Below, one piece after another: positions 18,287-25,677 of a DNA stretch of 64,000 bases (positions are counted from its first letter, which is position 1; the number at the start of each line of letters is the position of its first letter). This stretch comes from Actinokineospora fastidiosa (lineage in GTDB: Bacteria > Actinomycetota > Actinomycetes > Mycobacteriales > Pseudonocardiaceae), in NCBI RefSeq assembly GCF_014648415.1, contig NZ_BMRB01000012.1:1-64000 (forward strand). The letters are read 5' to 3'. The translations under genes and the position numbers were made by a program. A model generated the notes under the pieces. The model was not told the DNA's origin. It did not search any database and was given only the letters and a program-made list of their open reading frames with translations.

Positions 18287-19381
18287 CTAGCTGGGGGGAT
18301 TCCTCCTCGGACGGGCCGCGGCGACGATCCGGTAGGCGTTGCCGCCCCGGCTGCCCGAGGTCATCACGTGCAAGAGCAGGTCGAGCGCGAACGCGAGGGC
18401 GAGCACCGGGGTCGAGGCCGCCATCACCGCCCGCCGGAGCAGGCGTTCCGCGGGGCGCACCGGGCGGCTCAGCCACGGCCACGACGCCGCCGCGGGCAGG
18501 TGGTGGTTCAGCGCGGTGAGCAGGGCGGCGACGTTGTCGAACGGCTTGTTGGCAGCGCCGAGCCGCACGCGCACCACCTCGAACCCGCGCTCCTCCAGCA
18601 GCAGGCACAGGTTCCGGTGCGGGATCAGGTGGAGGTTCTGCGGCGCCATCCAGCCGTACCAGAACCGGCCGTGCAGCCTGGCGAACCGGCTCGCCGGGTT
18701 GACCAGCTCGATCAGCGCGACGCCGCCGTCGCGCAGCAGCGCGCGCGCCGCGTCGACCTCGGCGGCCGGGCAGGGCGTCCGCTCCAGGTAGTGGATCATG
18801 CTCACCACGTCGAACCCGCCCGCGTGCCCGCGCGCGAACTCGGTCAGCGGCGTCTGCTCGGCGACGTCCACCCACCCGCGCCGCACCCCGTCGTGGATCA
18901 CCGGGCTCGGGTCGAGAGCCCAGAACTCCGTGCCGGGCAGCAGTTGGCGGGTCACGCCGCACAGGTGTCCGTGCCGCGCGCCGACGTCGAGCCACCGCGC
19001 GGGCGGCTGGCCCCCGAGCAGCCGGACCAGCCCGCGGTGCGCGGCGGCCCGGTGCCGGGCGACCGAGGCGTAGTGCTCGCGGCCGATCCCGTCGTAGGAG
19101 TCCCGGTAGTAGTAGGCGAGCCCGACGTCGGTCAGCATCGGGTTCTGGAAGAGGTGCCCGCACGCGCGGCATTCCCACATCCGGAAGGACCCCGGCTTGC
19201 ACTGCCGGGTGTCCGGCAGCTCGATCCGGCATCGCACCGCGGTCGCCCCGCACCACGGGCAGGAATCGGCCTGCGGGTGGAAGAACCGGTCGCGGCCCGC
19301 CCGCAGTTCGCGGTCGTATTCGGCGCGCCTGCGGTCGTTCCCGACGACATCGATGGCCGGTGCGGACGCGGATGACTGCAT
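18287..19381 (-). CDS. SAM-dependent methyltransferase with N-terminal zinc ribbon
   Basis: A 364-residue protein. Residues ~40-80 form a CPWC...CRAC zinc ribbon followed by LFQNPM. A class I methyltransferase domain follows (WLDVGARHGHLCG near 130, ALDPS near 155, FDVVSMIHYLE near 190). The C-terminus carries a hydrophobic stretch near 325-345. This architecture is seen in methyltransferases of glycan and natural-product pathways. GGAGG lies ten bases before the ATG at 19381. It precedes the cyclase gene by 32 bp. It could methylate the sugar or the aglycone; the sequence does not decide. Confidence 0.82.
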   Translation of the reverse strand: MQSSASAPAIDVVGNDRRRAEYDRELRAGRDRFFHPQADSCPWCGATAVRCRIELPDTRQCKPGSFRMWECRACGHLFQNPMLTDVGLAYYYRDSYDGIGREHYASVARHRAAAHRGLVRLLGGQPPARWLDVGARHGHLCGVTRQLLPGTEFWALDPSPVIHDGVRRGWVDVAEQTPLTEFARGHAGGFDVVSMIHYLERTPCPAAEVDAARALLRDGGVALIELVNPASRFARLHGRFWYGWMAPQNLHLIPHRNLCLLLEERGFEVVRVRLGAANKPFDNVAALLTALNHHLPAAASWPWLSRPVRPAERLLRRAVMAASTPVLALAFALDLLLHVMTSGSRGGNAYRIVAAARPRRNPPS

Positions 19382-19516
19382 TCTGGACGATCCTCCGATG
19401 CCGGTGCGGCGAGGATGTGGCCGAGGGAGAGGGGTTCTGGGGTGAACCCGGGTGTGATGCGGGTCCGCCTGCCGCCGGAACGCGGTGGGAACCTCGATCC
19501 CCGAACGTACTGACCC

Positions 19517-20566
19517 TCAGGTGGTCTGGCAACGGTCGTCACCGGGCGCGGGCCCGATGCCGAGGTCGCGCATGAACCAGCCGATCGTGCGGCGCAGCCC
19601 CTCGGACATGGAGACCGCGTTGCGGTAGCCGAGCGCGCCGATCTTCTCGGCGTCGCAGTGCTGCCGTCCGAGGGCGCGCGGCATCCCCGTGCCCGCCACG
19701 ATCTCGTAGCCGTTCTCCAGGATGGCGTCAGCGCGGTCCCGGTCGTGCGGTTCGCAGGCCTTCCTGGCCTGATCTATCATCTCCTCGACCAGGTCCAGCG
19801 TCGTGCGGTGCCCGGCGGGCGCCATGTTGAAGACCTCGCCGAGGGCCCTGCGGTCGAAGGCGATCAGCGTCAGCGCGCGCACCACGTCCGTCACATAGGC
19901 GTAATCCCGGCCGTGGGCGATGGAACCCTGGTAGACGACCGGCGGCAGCGGACCCGGCGGGGCGAACACGCGGCTCAGCGTGCGCGGCACGATCCGCGAC
20001 CCGGTGTTCGGGTCGCCCGGCCCGAAGACGTTGCACAGCCGCAATGTCGAGACGGGCAGGCCGAATTCAGCGCCGTAGAGCCGGACCAGGGTGTCCGCGG
20101 ACATCTTCCCGACGTCGTAGACGCCCCGCGCGTCCAGTGGCGAGGTCTCCACGTACGCGTCGCCGGACAGCTCCCCGTAGACCTTGTCGGTGGAGGAGAA
20201 GACGAACCGCTCCAGTCTCGTGCACCCGATCCTGGCCGCCTCCAGCATGTTGACGGTCCCGCCGATGTTGGCGACCAGCGCGCCGTGCGGGTCGTCGAAC
20301 GCGGCCTCGATGGTCGAGGCCGCGGCGAGGTGGAAGACCAGGTGCGGGTCGACCGCCCGCACGGTCTCGACACACCCGGGGAAGTCCGCGATGTCCAGGC
20401 GCACGGACTCCACCGGATCGTCGGGCCGCGCCGCCCGGTCGACAACGACCACCCGGAACCCCTGCTCGGACAGGCTGGTCGCCAGGTGCGTGCCGATGAA
20501 CCCACAGCCGCCGGTGATCAGCACCGTCCGGCCGACGTCCCTGCGCTGCATATCGCGGATTCCCAT
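19517..20566 (-). CDS. NAD-dependent sugar-nucleotide epimerase/dehydratase (extended SDR)
   Basis: A 349-residue extended SDR. The NAD-binding motif GGCGFIG is at 19-25, FHLAAAS near 80, the STDKVYGE segment near 125 carries the active-site Ser/Thr, and the catalytic YDVGK is near 150. RDYAYVTDVVRA near 220 is the usual family helix. Relatives epimerise, dehydrate or decarboxylate NDP-sugars. It probably prepares the donor for the cluster glycosyltransferase at 11611-12777. Downstream of the StrR-like gene on the same strand; the ~107-bp gap contains hairpins. An internal start at residue 6 is possible. Confidence 0.88.
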   Translation of the reverse strand: MGIRDMQRRDVGRTVLITGGCGFIGTHLATSLSEQGFRVVVVDRAARPDDPVESVRLDIADFPGCVETVRAVDPHLVFHLAAASTIEAAFDDPHGALVANIGGTVNMLEAARIGCTRLERFVFSSTDKVYGELSGDAYVETSPLDARGVYDVGKMSADTLVRLYGAEFGLPVSTLRLCNVFGPGDPNTGSRIVPRTLSRVFAPPGPLPPVVYQGSIAHGRDYAYVTDVVRALTLIAFDRRALGEVFNMAPAGHRTTLDLVEEMIDQARKACEPHDRDRADAILENGYEIVAGTGMPRALGRQHCDAEKIGALGYRNAVSMSEGLRRTIGWFMRDLGIGPAPGDDRCQTT

Positions 20567-20586
20567 CGGGGCTTCGCCGCGGTCGG

Positions 20587-20604
20587 GCGCCGGAGGACCG
20601 GCGC
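20587..20604 (-). terminator. Intercistronic hairpin between the StrR-like gene and the SDR gene
   Basis: A perfect 7-bp inverted repeat GCGCCGG / CCGGCGC with a 4-nt loop lies 20 bp upstream of the SDR start. A second small hairpin (GGGCC-ATC-GGCCC) follows at ~20633-20645. No T tract; it may attenuate or process the transcript rather than end it. Confidence 0.4.
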
Positions 20605-20673
20605 GATGCCGCGGGCTTCGGGGTGTTCGGGGGCCATCGGCCCGATCGGACGGCTTTGTCCGGGTTCGGGCTT

Positions 20674-21717
20674 TCAGTGCGCCTGCGCGGTGTGCCTGCC
20701 GTCCTGGTCGAGGTCGTCGAGGTACTTGCTCAGCGCCATCCAGAACCGGCCGTTGTGCCAGGCCAGCGTGGCGACCGTGCCGAGGCAGTGCGCCGGGATG
20801 TCCTCCGGCGGCGGCGCGGCGTGGCCAGCGACCGAGTGCGCGTCGAGCCAGCGGAGCAGGGCGCGGCCCGCCTCGCTGAACCGCAGCGAGGGGTCCTTGC
20901 GGAGGGTGACCATGATGTCCGCCGGGTCCACTTCGGACCGTAGCCGCGCCGCGGCCGGGCGCTTCGGCGACCGGGATGCTCCGTCGCCCGGGGCGGACCT
21001 CGCCGCGCCGTCCCGGCGCGCGGGAACCGGGTCCTCGCCCGAACTCAGCCGGTTGCGCACGTCCAGCACTGTCGACGGCGCGATGCCGACCGCCCTGGCG
21101 ATGTCCCGCAGCGACCGGCCCGGATCGGCCCTGATCAGCTCACCGGCCAGCCGCCTGCGCTCGGAGCTGTCCAGCGGGCGCAGCCTGCCGTCGCGCCCGA
21201 TCCGGCTGTTCGACTGTCTGTCCGACACAGTCGAACACCGGCGGATCGCGCTGACGGTCGTCGCGGCGAGCCCGCTCACCAGCGCGATCCACCGGTCCGA
21301 GCGCGTGGGGTGGGTCGTGATGATCCGCGCGGCCGCGGCCTTGCGGTCGGCCAGCGTCAACGGCAGGCCGTTCACCACGTTCGCCTCGACGGCGAGCACG
21401 AACGCGTCGTCCTCGTCGCCGTCGAAGAACCGGGCCTCGATACTGCGGTGCGCGCCGAGTTCCGCGGCGCGCAGGCGGTGCACGCCGTCGATCACCCGCA
21501 TGGTCGGCCGGTGCACGATGATGGGCGGCAGGCGGGTGTCGGTCTTCGCCAGCGCCTGCACGTGTTCCTCGCTCACCCCGCCCGTGCGCGGGGTGTCGCC
21601 GAGGCGCAGCAGGCCGACCGGGACCGACTCCGACGGCAGGCCGCCGGCCCGGTAGGTCTGCCAGAGCGAAGGCGCGTCGGCGGTCTCCTCGGCTTCCCCA
21701 CAACCGTGACGATCCAT
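20674..21717 (-). CDS. StrR/ParB-like pathway-specific transcriptional regulator
   Basis: A 347-residue DNA-binding protein of the StrR/NovG type. A ParB/sulfiredoxin-like domain occupies ~30-130 (VPVGLL near 33, PPIIVHRPTMRVIDGVHRL near 65-83). A helix-turn-helix follows near 205-230 (LRDIARAVGIAPSTV), with a variable C-terminal domain. StrR-family proteins activate aminoglycoside, glycopeptide and aminocoumarin clusters by binding GTTCGACTG-N11-CAGTCGAAC. A perfect copy of that site lies inside this gene at 21208-21236. It is divergent from the AfsR-like gene, so the two probably form the cluster's regulatory core. Finding this family in a terpenoid cluster is notable. Confidence 0.88.
   Translation of the reverse strand: MDRHGCGEAEETADAPSLWQTYRAGGLPSESVPVGLLRLGDTPRTGGVSEEHVQALAKTDTRLPPIIVHRPTMRVIDGVHRLRAAELGAHRSIEARFFDGDEDDAFVLAVEANVVNGLPLTLADRKAAAARIITTHPTRSDRWIALVSGLAATTVSAIRRCSTVSDRQSNSRIGRDGRLRPLDSSERRRLAGELIRADPGRSLRDIARAVGIAPSTVLDVRNRLSSGEDPVPARRDGAARSAPGDGASRSPKRPAAARLRSEVDPADIMVTLRKDPSLRFSEAGRALLRWLDAHSVAGHAAPPPEDIPAHCLGTVATLAWHNGRFWMALSKYLDDLDQDGRHTAQAH
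21208..21236. promoter_or_regulatory. Perfect StrR-type operator inside the regulator gene
   Basis: GTTCGACTG, eleven bases, then CAGTCGAAC: a perfect 9-bp inverted repeat with the spacing of the StrR/NovG consensus. It falls at about codons 161-170 of the 20674-21717 regulator gene. I found no second copy by eye in the nearby intergenic regions. Confidence 0.8.
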
Positions 21718-21902
21718 GCGAGGTCATCCCTTCGGCGCGCGAGTCGATGGCGGGGCACTTCTTCCTGAACGGCATGTCCCTGCCCGTTTCCGGTGATCGC
21801 CGGTGACCGAGGCCAGTCTTCCCGATCTGCGCACACAAACGCGCACACACCGCGCGTACAGTCGGTGACGGAACGTGTGTGACTGGGGAAGGAGGCCGTG
21901 GA
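21718..21902. promoter_or_regulatory. Divergent control region between StrR-like and AfsR-like regulators
   Basis: A 185-bp region that must hold both promoters. A direct repeat GCGCACACA occurs at 21829-21837 and 21841-21849 (12-bp phase), followed by a possible -10 TACAGT at 21857-21862 for the plus-strand gene. GGAAGGAGG at 21887-21895 is the ribosome site of the AfsR-like gene. Confidence 0.45.
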
Positions 21903-24851
21903 ATGCCGCGGGCACATGCCGTGGAGTTCACGTTGCTCGGGCCGGTGGGGGTGCACATGGCCGGGCAGCCGCGACCGCTGGGTGGCCCACGACAGCGCGC
22001 CGTGCTGGTCGCCCTTCTGTTGCACGCCAACGAGGTGGTCCGGACCAGGCAACTGCTCGACCTGGTCTGGTCGGACCTGCCCACCTCGGCGGAGTCGAAC
22101 CTGCGGACGTACCTGACCAGGCTGCGCCGCATCCTGCGCGCGCCGGAGGAGACCGAGTCCCGGCTGCAGACCCGCCGCGGCGGGCACCTGGTGACGGCGC
22201 ACCCCGGGGAGCTGGACGTGGACCGGTTCACCGAGCTGGCGGCGCGGGGGGAGCAGGCGGAGGACCCCGTCGCCGCGTGCGACTTCCTCGAGCGGGCGCT
22301 GCGCACCTGGCGGGGCCGGGCGCTGGAGGACGTGGCGACCGGGCACTGGCTCGAAGCGGAGGCGACCCGGCTGGAGTCACTGCGCGAGCGCGTTTACGAG
22401 CAGTACCTGCACACGCGGTTGTCACTGGGCCACCATGCCGAGGTCCTGCCGGAATTGCGCGCACTCCTCCTGCGGAATCCCTTGTGGGAGCGGATGGCGG
22501 GAATGCTGATGGTCGCCCTGCACCGGTCCGGTCAGCGAACCGAGGCGTTATCGGTGTTCCGGCGCACGCGCAACCGCCTCGTGGAGGAACTGGGGGTGGA
22601 GCCAGGGCACGAACTGAGCGCGCTGCACCAGCGGTTGCTCTCGGACGAGGTGCCGGGGGTGCACGCGGCGCCCATCGTGCTCGCGACCCGGCCCGACGGG
22701 CTCGCGGTGGTCGAAGTGGACTCGAACCGGGCCGACGGCTCGGCGTCGGCGCGGGTCACCGGGACGACGCGCACACGCGATGTCCCGTGGCAGCACCGGC
22801 ACAGGCCCCCCACCCGCGCGGAACCGGGAACGCGCGGGGGAGCGGAGCGGCCCGCCCAACTGCCGGTCGACCTGCCCACGTTCACCGGCCGGGAGGCCGA
22901 GTTGGCCGAACTCACGGCCGAGGCGGTCGATGACCGGCCGATCATCACGATCGTCGGGATGCCCGGCAGCGGCAAGACGACGCTGGCCGTCCACGCGGCG
23001 CACCGGCTCGCTGAGCGCTACCCCGACGGGCAGCTCTTCCTCGACCTGCACGGACACACGGACGGCGCCGACCCGCTCGACCCGAACGAGGCGCTGGGGC
23101 TGATGCTGCGGGCCCTCGGCGTGCCCGCCACCCGGATGTCGGTCAGCACCGAGGCCCGCGCGGGCCTGTACCGCTCGCTGCTGGCCGATCGCCGGATGCT
23201 CGTCGTGCTGGACAACGCGCTCAGCGAGGCGCAGGTCAGCCCGCTGCTCCCCGGGGCGGGCGCGAGCCGCACGCTGATCACCAGCCGCAGGCGGCTGACG
23301 GGACTGGCGCACCAGGCCCACTCGCTGCCGATCGACGTCCTGCCGCTCGCCGACGCGGTGTCCCTGTTCACCACGATCGCCACTCCGCAGCGGGTCGCGG
23401 CCGAGCCGCCCGGACTCGTGGCTGAGGTCGTCGAGCTGTGCGGCAGGCTGCCGCTGGCCATCCGGCTCGCCGCGGTCCGGCTGCGCGACCGTCCCTTCTG
23501 GACCCTGGCGGACATCCGGGACCGCCTCGGGGACCCGAAGGGGCGGCTCGCCGAGCTGTCTGCGGGAGAGCACGGCGTGTCGGCGGCGATCGACCGCTCG
23601 GTGGCCGACCTGGAACCCGACCGACGGCGGATGCTCACCCTGCTCGGGCTGCACCCCGGCGCGGTCATCGACCTGAACGCGGCTGCGGCGCTCGCCGGGG
23701 TGAGCCTGCCTGCCGCCGACCGGGTGCTGGAGGACCTGGTCGACGCGCACCTGCTCCGCCAGACCGCGCCCGACCGGTACGAGTCGCACAGCCTCGTGCG
23801 CGCCTTCGTGCTCGAACGGGCGCAGGGCATGGACCAGCAGGACGTCCGCGACGCCATGCGACGACTGCTCGACTTCTACCTGCACACGGTCGACGCGTGC
23901 GACAGTCTGATCCACCCGGTGCGCAGGCACACCGAACCGCCGCCGCCCGACCCGGTCGTGGTCCCGTTGCGGTTCACCGCCGTCGAGTCGGCCCTGGCCT
24001 GGTGCGACGCGGTCTGCGCCGACCTGCCCGGGGTGGTCGAGGCGGCCGGGCGGCACGGCCTGCTCACCCACGCCTGCCAGGTGGCGCTGCGGCTGGAGGG
24101 CTACTTCGACGCCCGCGAGCGCTGGGCGGAGGGCACCGCGACCTACGAGGCGGCGCTCGGACCGGCCCGGATGCTGCACGACCAGGAGATGGAGGCCGAA
24201 CTGCTCCTGGGCATGGCGTTCGGGCGGGCGCGGCAGAGGCAGTACGAGAGCGCTCTTGCCTACTACGAGGCGACGGTCGAGCTGTGCGGGCACACCGAGG
24301 TCCGCTACATCGAGGGCTTCGCCGTGATGGGCCTGGCCGAGGTGAGCAGGCGCCTCGGCCGGTACGACCAGGCGATCGAGAACTACCGGCGCGCGGTGGC
24401 GCTGTACCGCGGGACCAACGACGTCACCGCCATCTGCGCCAACCTCGACCGCCTCGGGAGCATGTACCGCGAGCTGGACATGGTCGACGAGGCGATCGAG
24501 TGCTACCGCCAGGCGTGCGAGCAGAGCGAGCAGGCGGGCAACCCGCGCGGCGCTGCCCGGTTCCTGATCACCCTGGGCCAGGCCTACCTGACGCGCGACC
24601 GGTACGAGGAGGCCACCGCGGTCACCACGCGGGCGCTCGCCCTCTGCGCGGCGGGGGGCGACCGGGACGGCCAGAACCGCGCCCTGACCGCGCTGGGGAG
24701 GATGCGGACGGTGGCGGGGGAACGCGACCAGGCCATGGCCCACCTGGCGACCGCCCAGGGCCTCCTGGCCGACCTCGACGACCATCCGTCCGCCGACGCC
24801 TATCTGCCCGAGACCCACCCCGACCGCCCCGCCCCGAAGCCGACGGCATGA
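21903..24851 (+). CDS. AfsR-like SARP regulator with NB-ARC ATPase and TPR domains
   Basis: A 982-residue regulator. An OmpR-type winged helix (~5-95: LLGPVGVHMAG start, LVWSD, YLTRLRRIL) and a BTAD domain (~100-255) form the SARP module. An NB-ARC STAND ATPase follows, with Walker A GMPGSGKTTL near 355 and LVVLDNA near 435. TPR repeats fill ~690-960. SARPs bind direct heptamer repeats and activate antibiotic clusters; the ATPase/TPR part gates activity. GGAAGGAGG seven bases before the ATG at 21903 fixes the start over an upstream GTG. Its location at the cluster edge, divergent from the StrR-like gene, suggests it controls the terpenoid genes. Confidence 0.92.
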   Translation: MPRAHAVEFTLLGPVGVHMAGQPRPLGGPRQRAVLVALLLHANEVVRTRQLLDLVWSDLPTSAESNLRTYLTRLRRILRAPEETESRLQTRRGGHLVTAHPGELDVDRFTELAARGEQAEDPVAACDFLERALRTWRGRALEDVATGHWLEAEATRLESLRERVYEQYLHTRLSLGHHAEVLPELRALLLRNPLWERMAGMLMVALHRSGQRTEALSVFRRTRNRLVEELGVEPGHELSALHQRLLSDEVPGVHAAPIVLATRPDGLAVVEVDSNRADGSASARVTGTTRTRDVPWQHRHRPPTRAEPGTRGGAERPAQLPVDLPTFTGREAELAELTAEAVDDRPIITIVGMPGSGKTTLAVHAAHRLAERYPDGQLFLDLHGHTDGADPLDPNEALGLMLRALGVPATRMSVSTEARAGLYRSLLADRRMLVVLDNALSEAQVSPLLPGAGASRTLITSRRRLTGLAHQAHSLPIDVLPLADAVSLFTTIATPQRVAAEPPGLVAEVVELCGRLPLAIRLAAVRLRDRPFWTLADIRDRLGDPKGRLAELSAGEHGVSAAIDRSVADLEPDRRRMLTLLGLHPGAVIDLNAAAALAGVSLPAADRVLEDLVDAHLLRQTAPDRYESHSLVRAFVLERAQGMDQQDVRDAMRRLLDFYLHTVDACDSLIHPVRRHTEPPPPDPVVVPLRFTAVESALAWCDAVCADLPGVVEAAGRHGLLTHACQVALRLEGYFDARERWAEGTATYEAALGPARMLHDQEMEAELLLGMAFGRARQRQYESALAYYEATVELCGHTEVRYIEGFAVMGLAEVSRRLGRYDQAIENYRRAVALYRGTNDVTAICANLDRLGSMYRELDMVDEAIECYRQACEQSEQAGNPRGAARFLITLGQAYLTRDRYEEATAVTTRALALCAAGGDRDGQNRALTALGRMRTVAGERDQAMAHLATAQGLLADLDDHPSADAYLPETHPDRPAPKPTA

Positions 24852-24922
24852 CCGCGTGATTCACCCGGACGCGGACCGGTCCCGCGCGGCCCGCCGCTCG
24901 CCCGGCCGAGTACGGTGGCCCG

Positions 24923-25645
24923 ATGAGCATCCGATTCCAGGAGCTGGGCTGGTGCCGGACGCCCATGGGGGAGCTGGTGCTGCGGCGCCGGTTCGACCCG
25001 GTCACCCGCCGGGAGATCGACGAGATCAAGCTCGGCGACGAGTTCCTGATGTCGAGCCAGTTCACCGACGCCGAGGTGGAGCTGGGCAGGCTGGCGACAG
25101 CCCGGCTCGGGGACGCCGCGGACCTGGACGTGGTGGTGGGCGGCCTCGGCCTCGGGTTCACGGCGCTGGCGGTGCTGGAGCACCCGGCGGTGCGCTCGCT
25201 GACGGTCATCGATGCGCTCGGCGAGGTCATCGCCTGGCACGAGCGCGGCCTGATCCCCGCGGGCGCCGTGTTGACCGCCGATCCCCGCTGCCGGTTCGTC
25301 CACGGCGACTTCTTCGAGCTGGCGCGCTCGCCGGACGGCCTGGACCCGGCCGCGCCCGGCAGGCGCTTCCACGCGGTCGTCGTCGACATCGACCATTCCC
25401 CGCGTCACCTGCTGCGCCCGGAGAACGCCGACTTCTACACCCCCGCGGGCCTGCGGCGGGTGCGCGACGGCCTCCACCCGGGCGGGGTCTTCGCCCTGTG
25501 GTCCAACGATCCTCCGGACGACCCGTTCCTGCGGGCGCTGGGCGAGTCCTTCGACCGGGTGGCCGCGGAGGTCGTCCGCTTCCCGAACCCGCTGCGGGGC
25601 GGGGAATCGACCAACACCGTCTACCTGGCATCGGCGCCGGAATAG
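24923..25645 (+). CDS. Spermidine-synthase-like (SpeE-fold) protein
   Basis: A 240-residue Rossmann-fold protein like polyamine aminopropyltransferases: DVVVGGLGLGFTA near 73-85, the acidic VIDALGEV near 95 and the VVVDIDHSP strand near 155. It lacks the long N-terminal beta domain of full SpeE, and no clear catalytic aspartate can be assigned. It may be a methyltransferase-like or polyamine-related enzyme; true activity is uncertain. It lies 71 bp after the AfsR-like gene and is convergent with the LAL regulator, so it is the probable edge of the cluster. Confidence 0.75.
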   Translation: MSIRFQELGWCRTPMGELVLRRRFDPVTRREIDEIKLGDEFLMSSQFTDAEVELGRLATARLGDAADLDVVVGGLGLGFTALAVLEHPAVRSLTVIDALGEVIAWHERGLIPAGAVLTADPRCRFVHGDFFELARSPDGLDPAAPGRRFHAVVVDIDHSPRHLLRPENADFYTPAGLRRVRDGLHPGGVFALWSNDPPDDPFLRALGESFDRVAAEVVRFPNPLRGGESTNTVYLASAPE

Positions 25646-25677
25646 GCGTCGGCGGCTCCATCGTCCACTGTGGTGGG

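Noticed and set aside
19430..19460. GGGTTC-N6-GAACCC inverted repeat upstream of the zinc-ribbon methyltransferase as a StrR site
   Set aside because: Arms and spacing do not match the GTTCGACTG-N11 pattern; it may be an unrelated hairpin and is too short to call.
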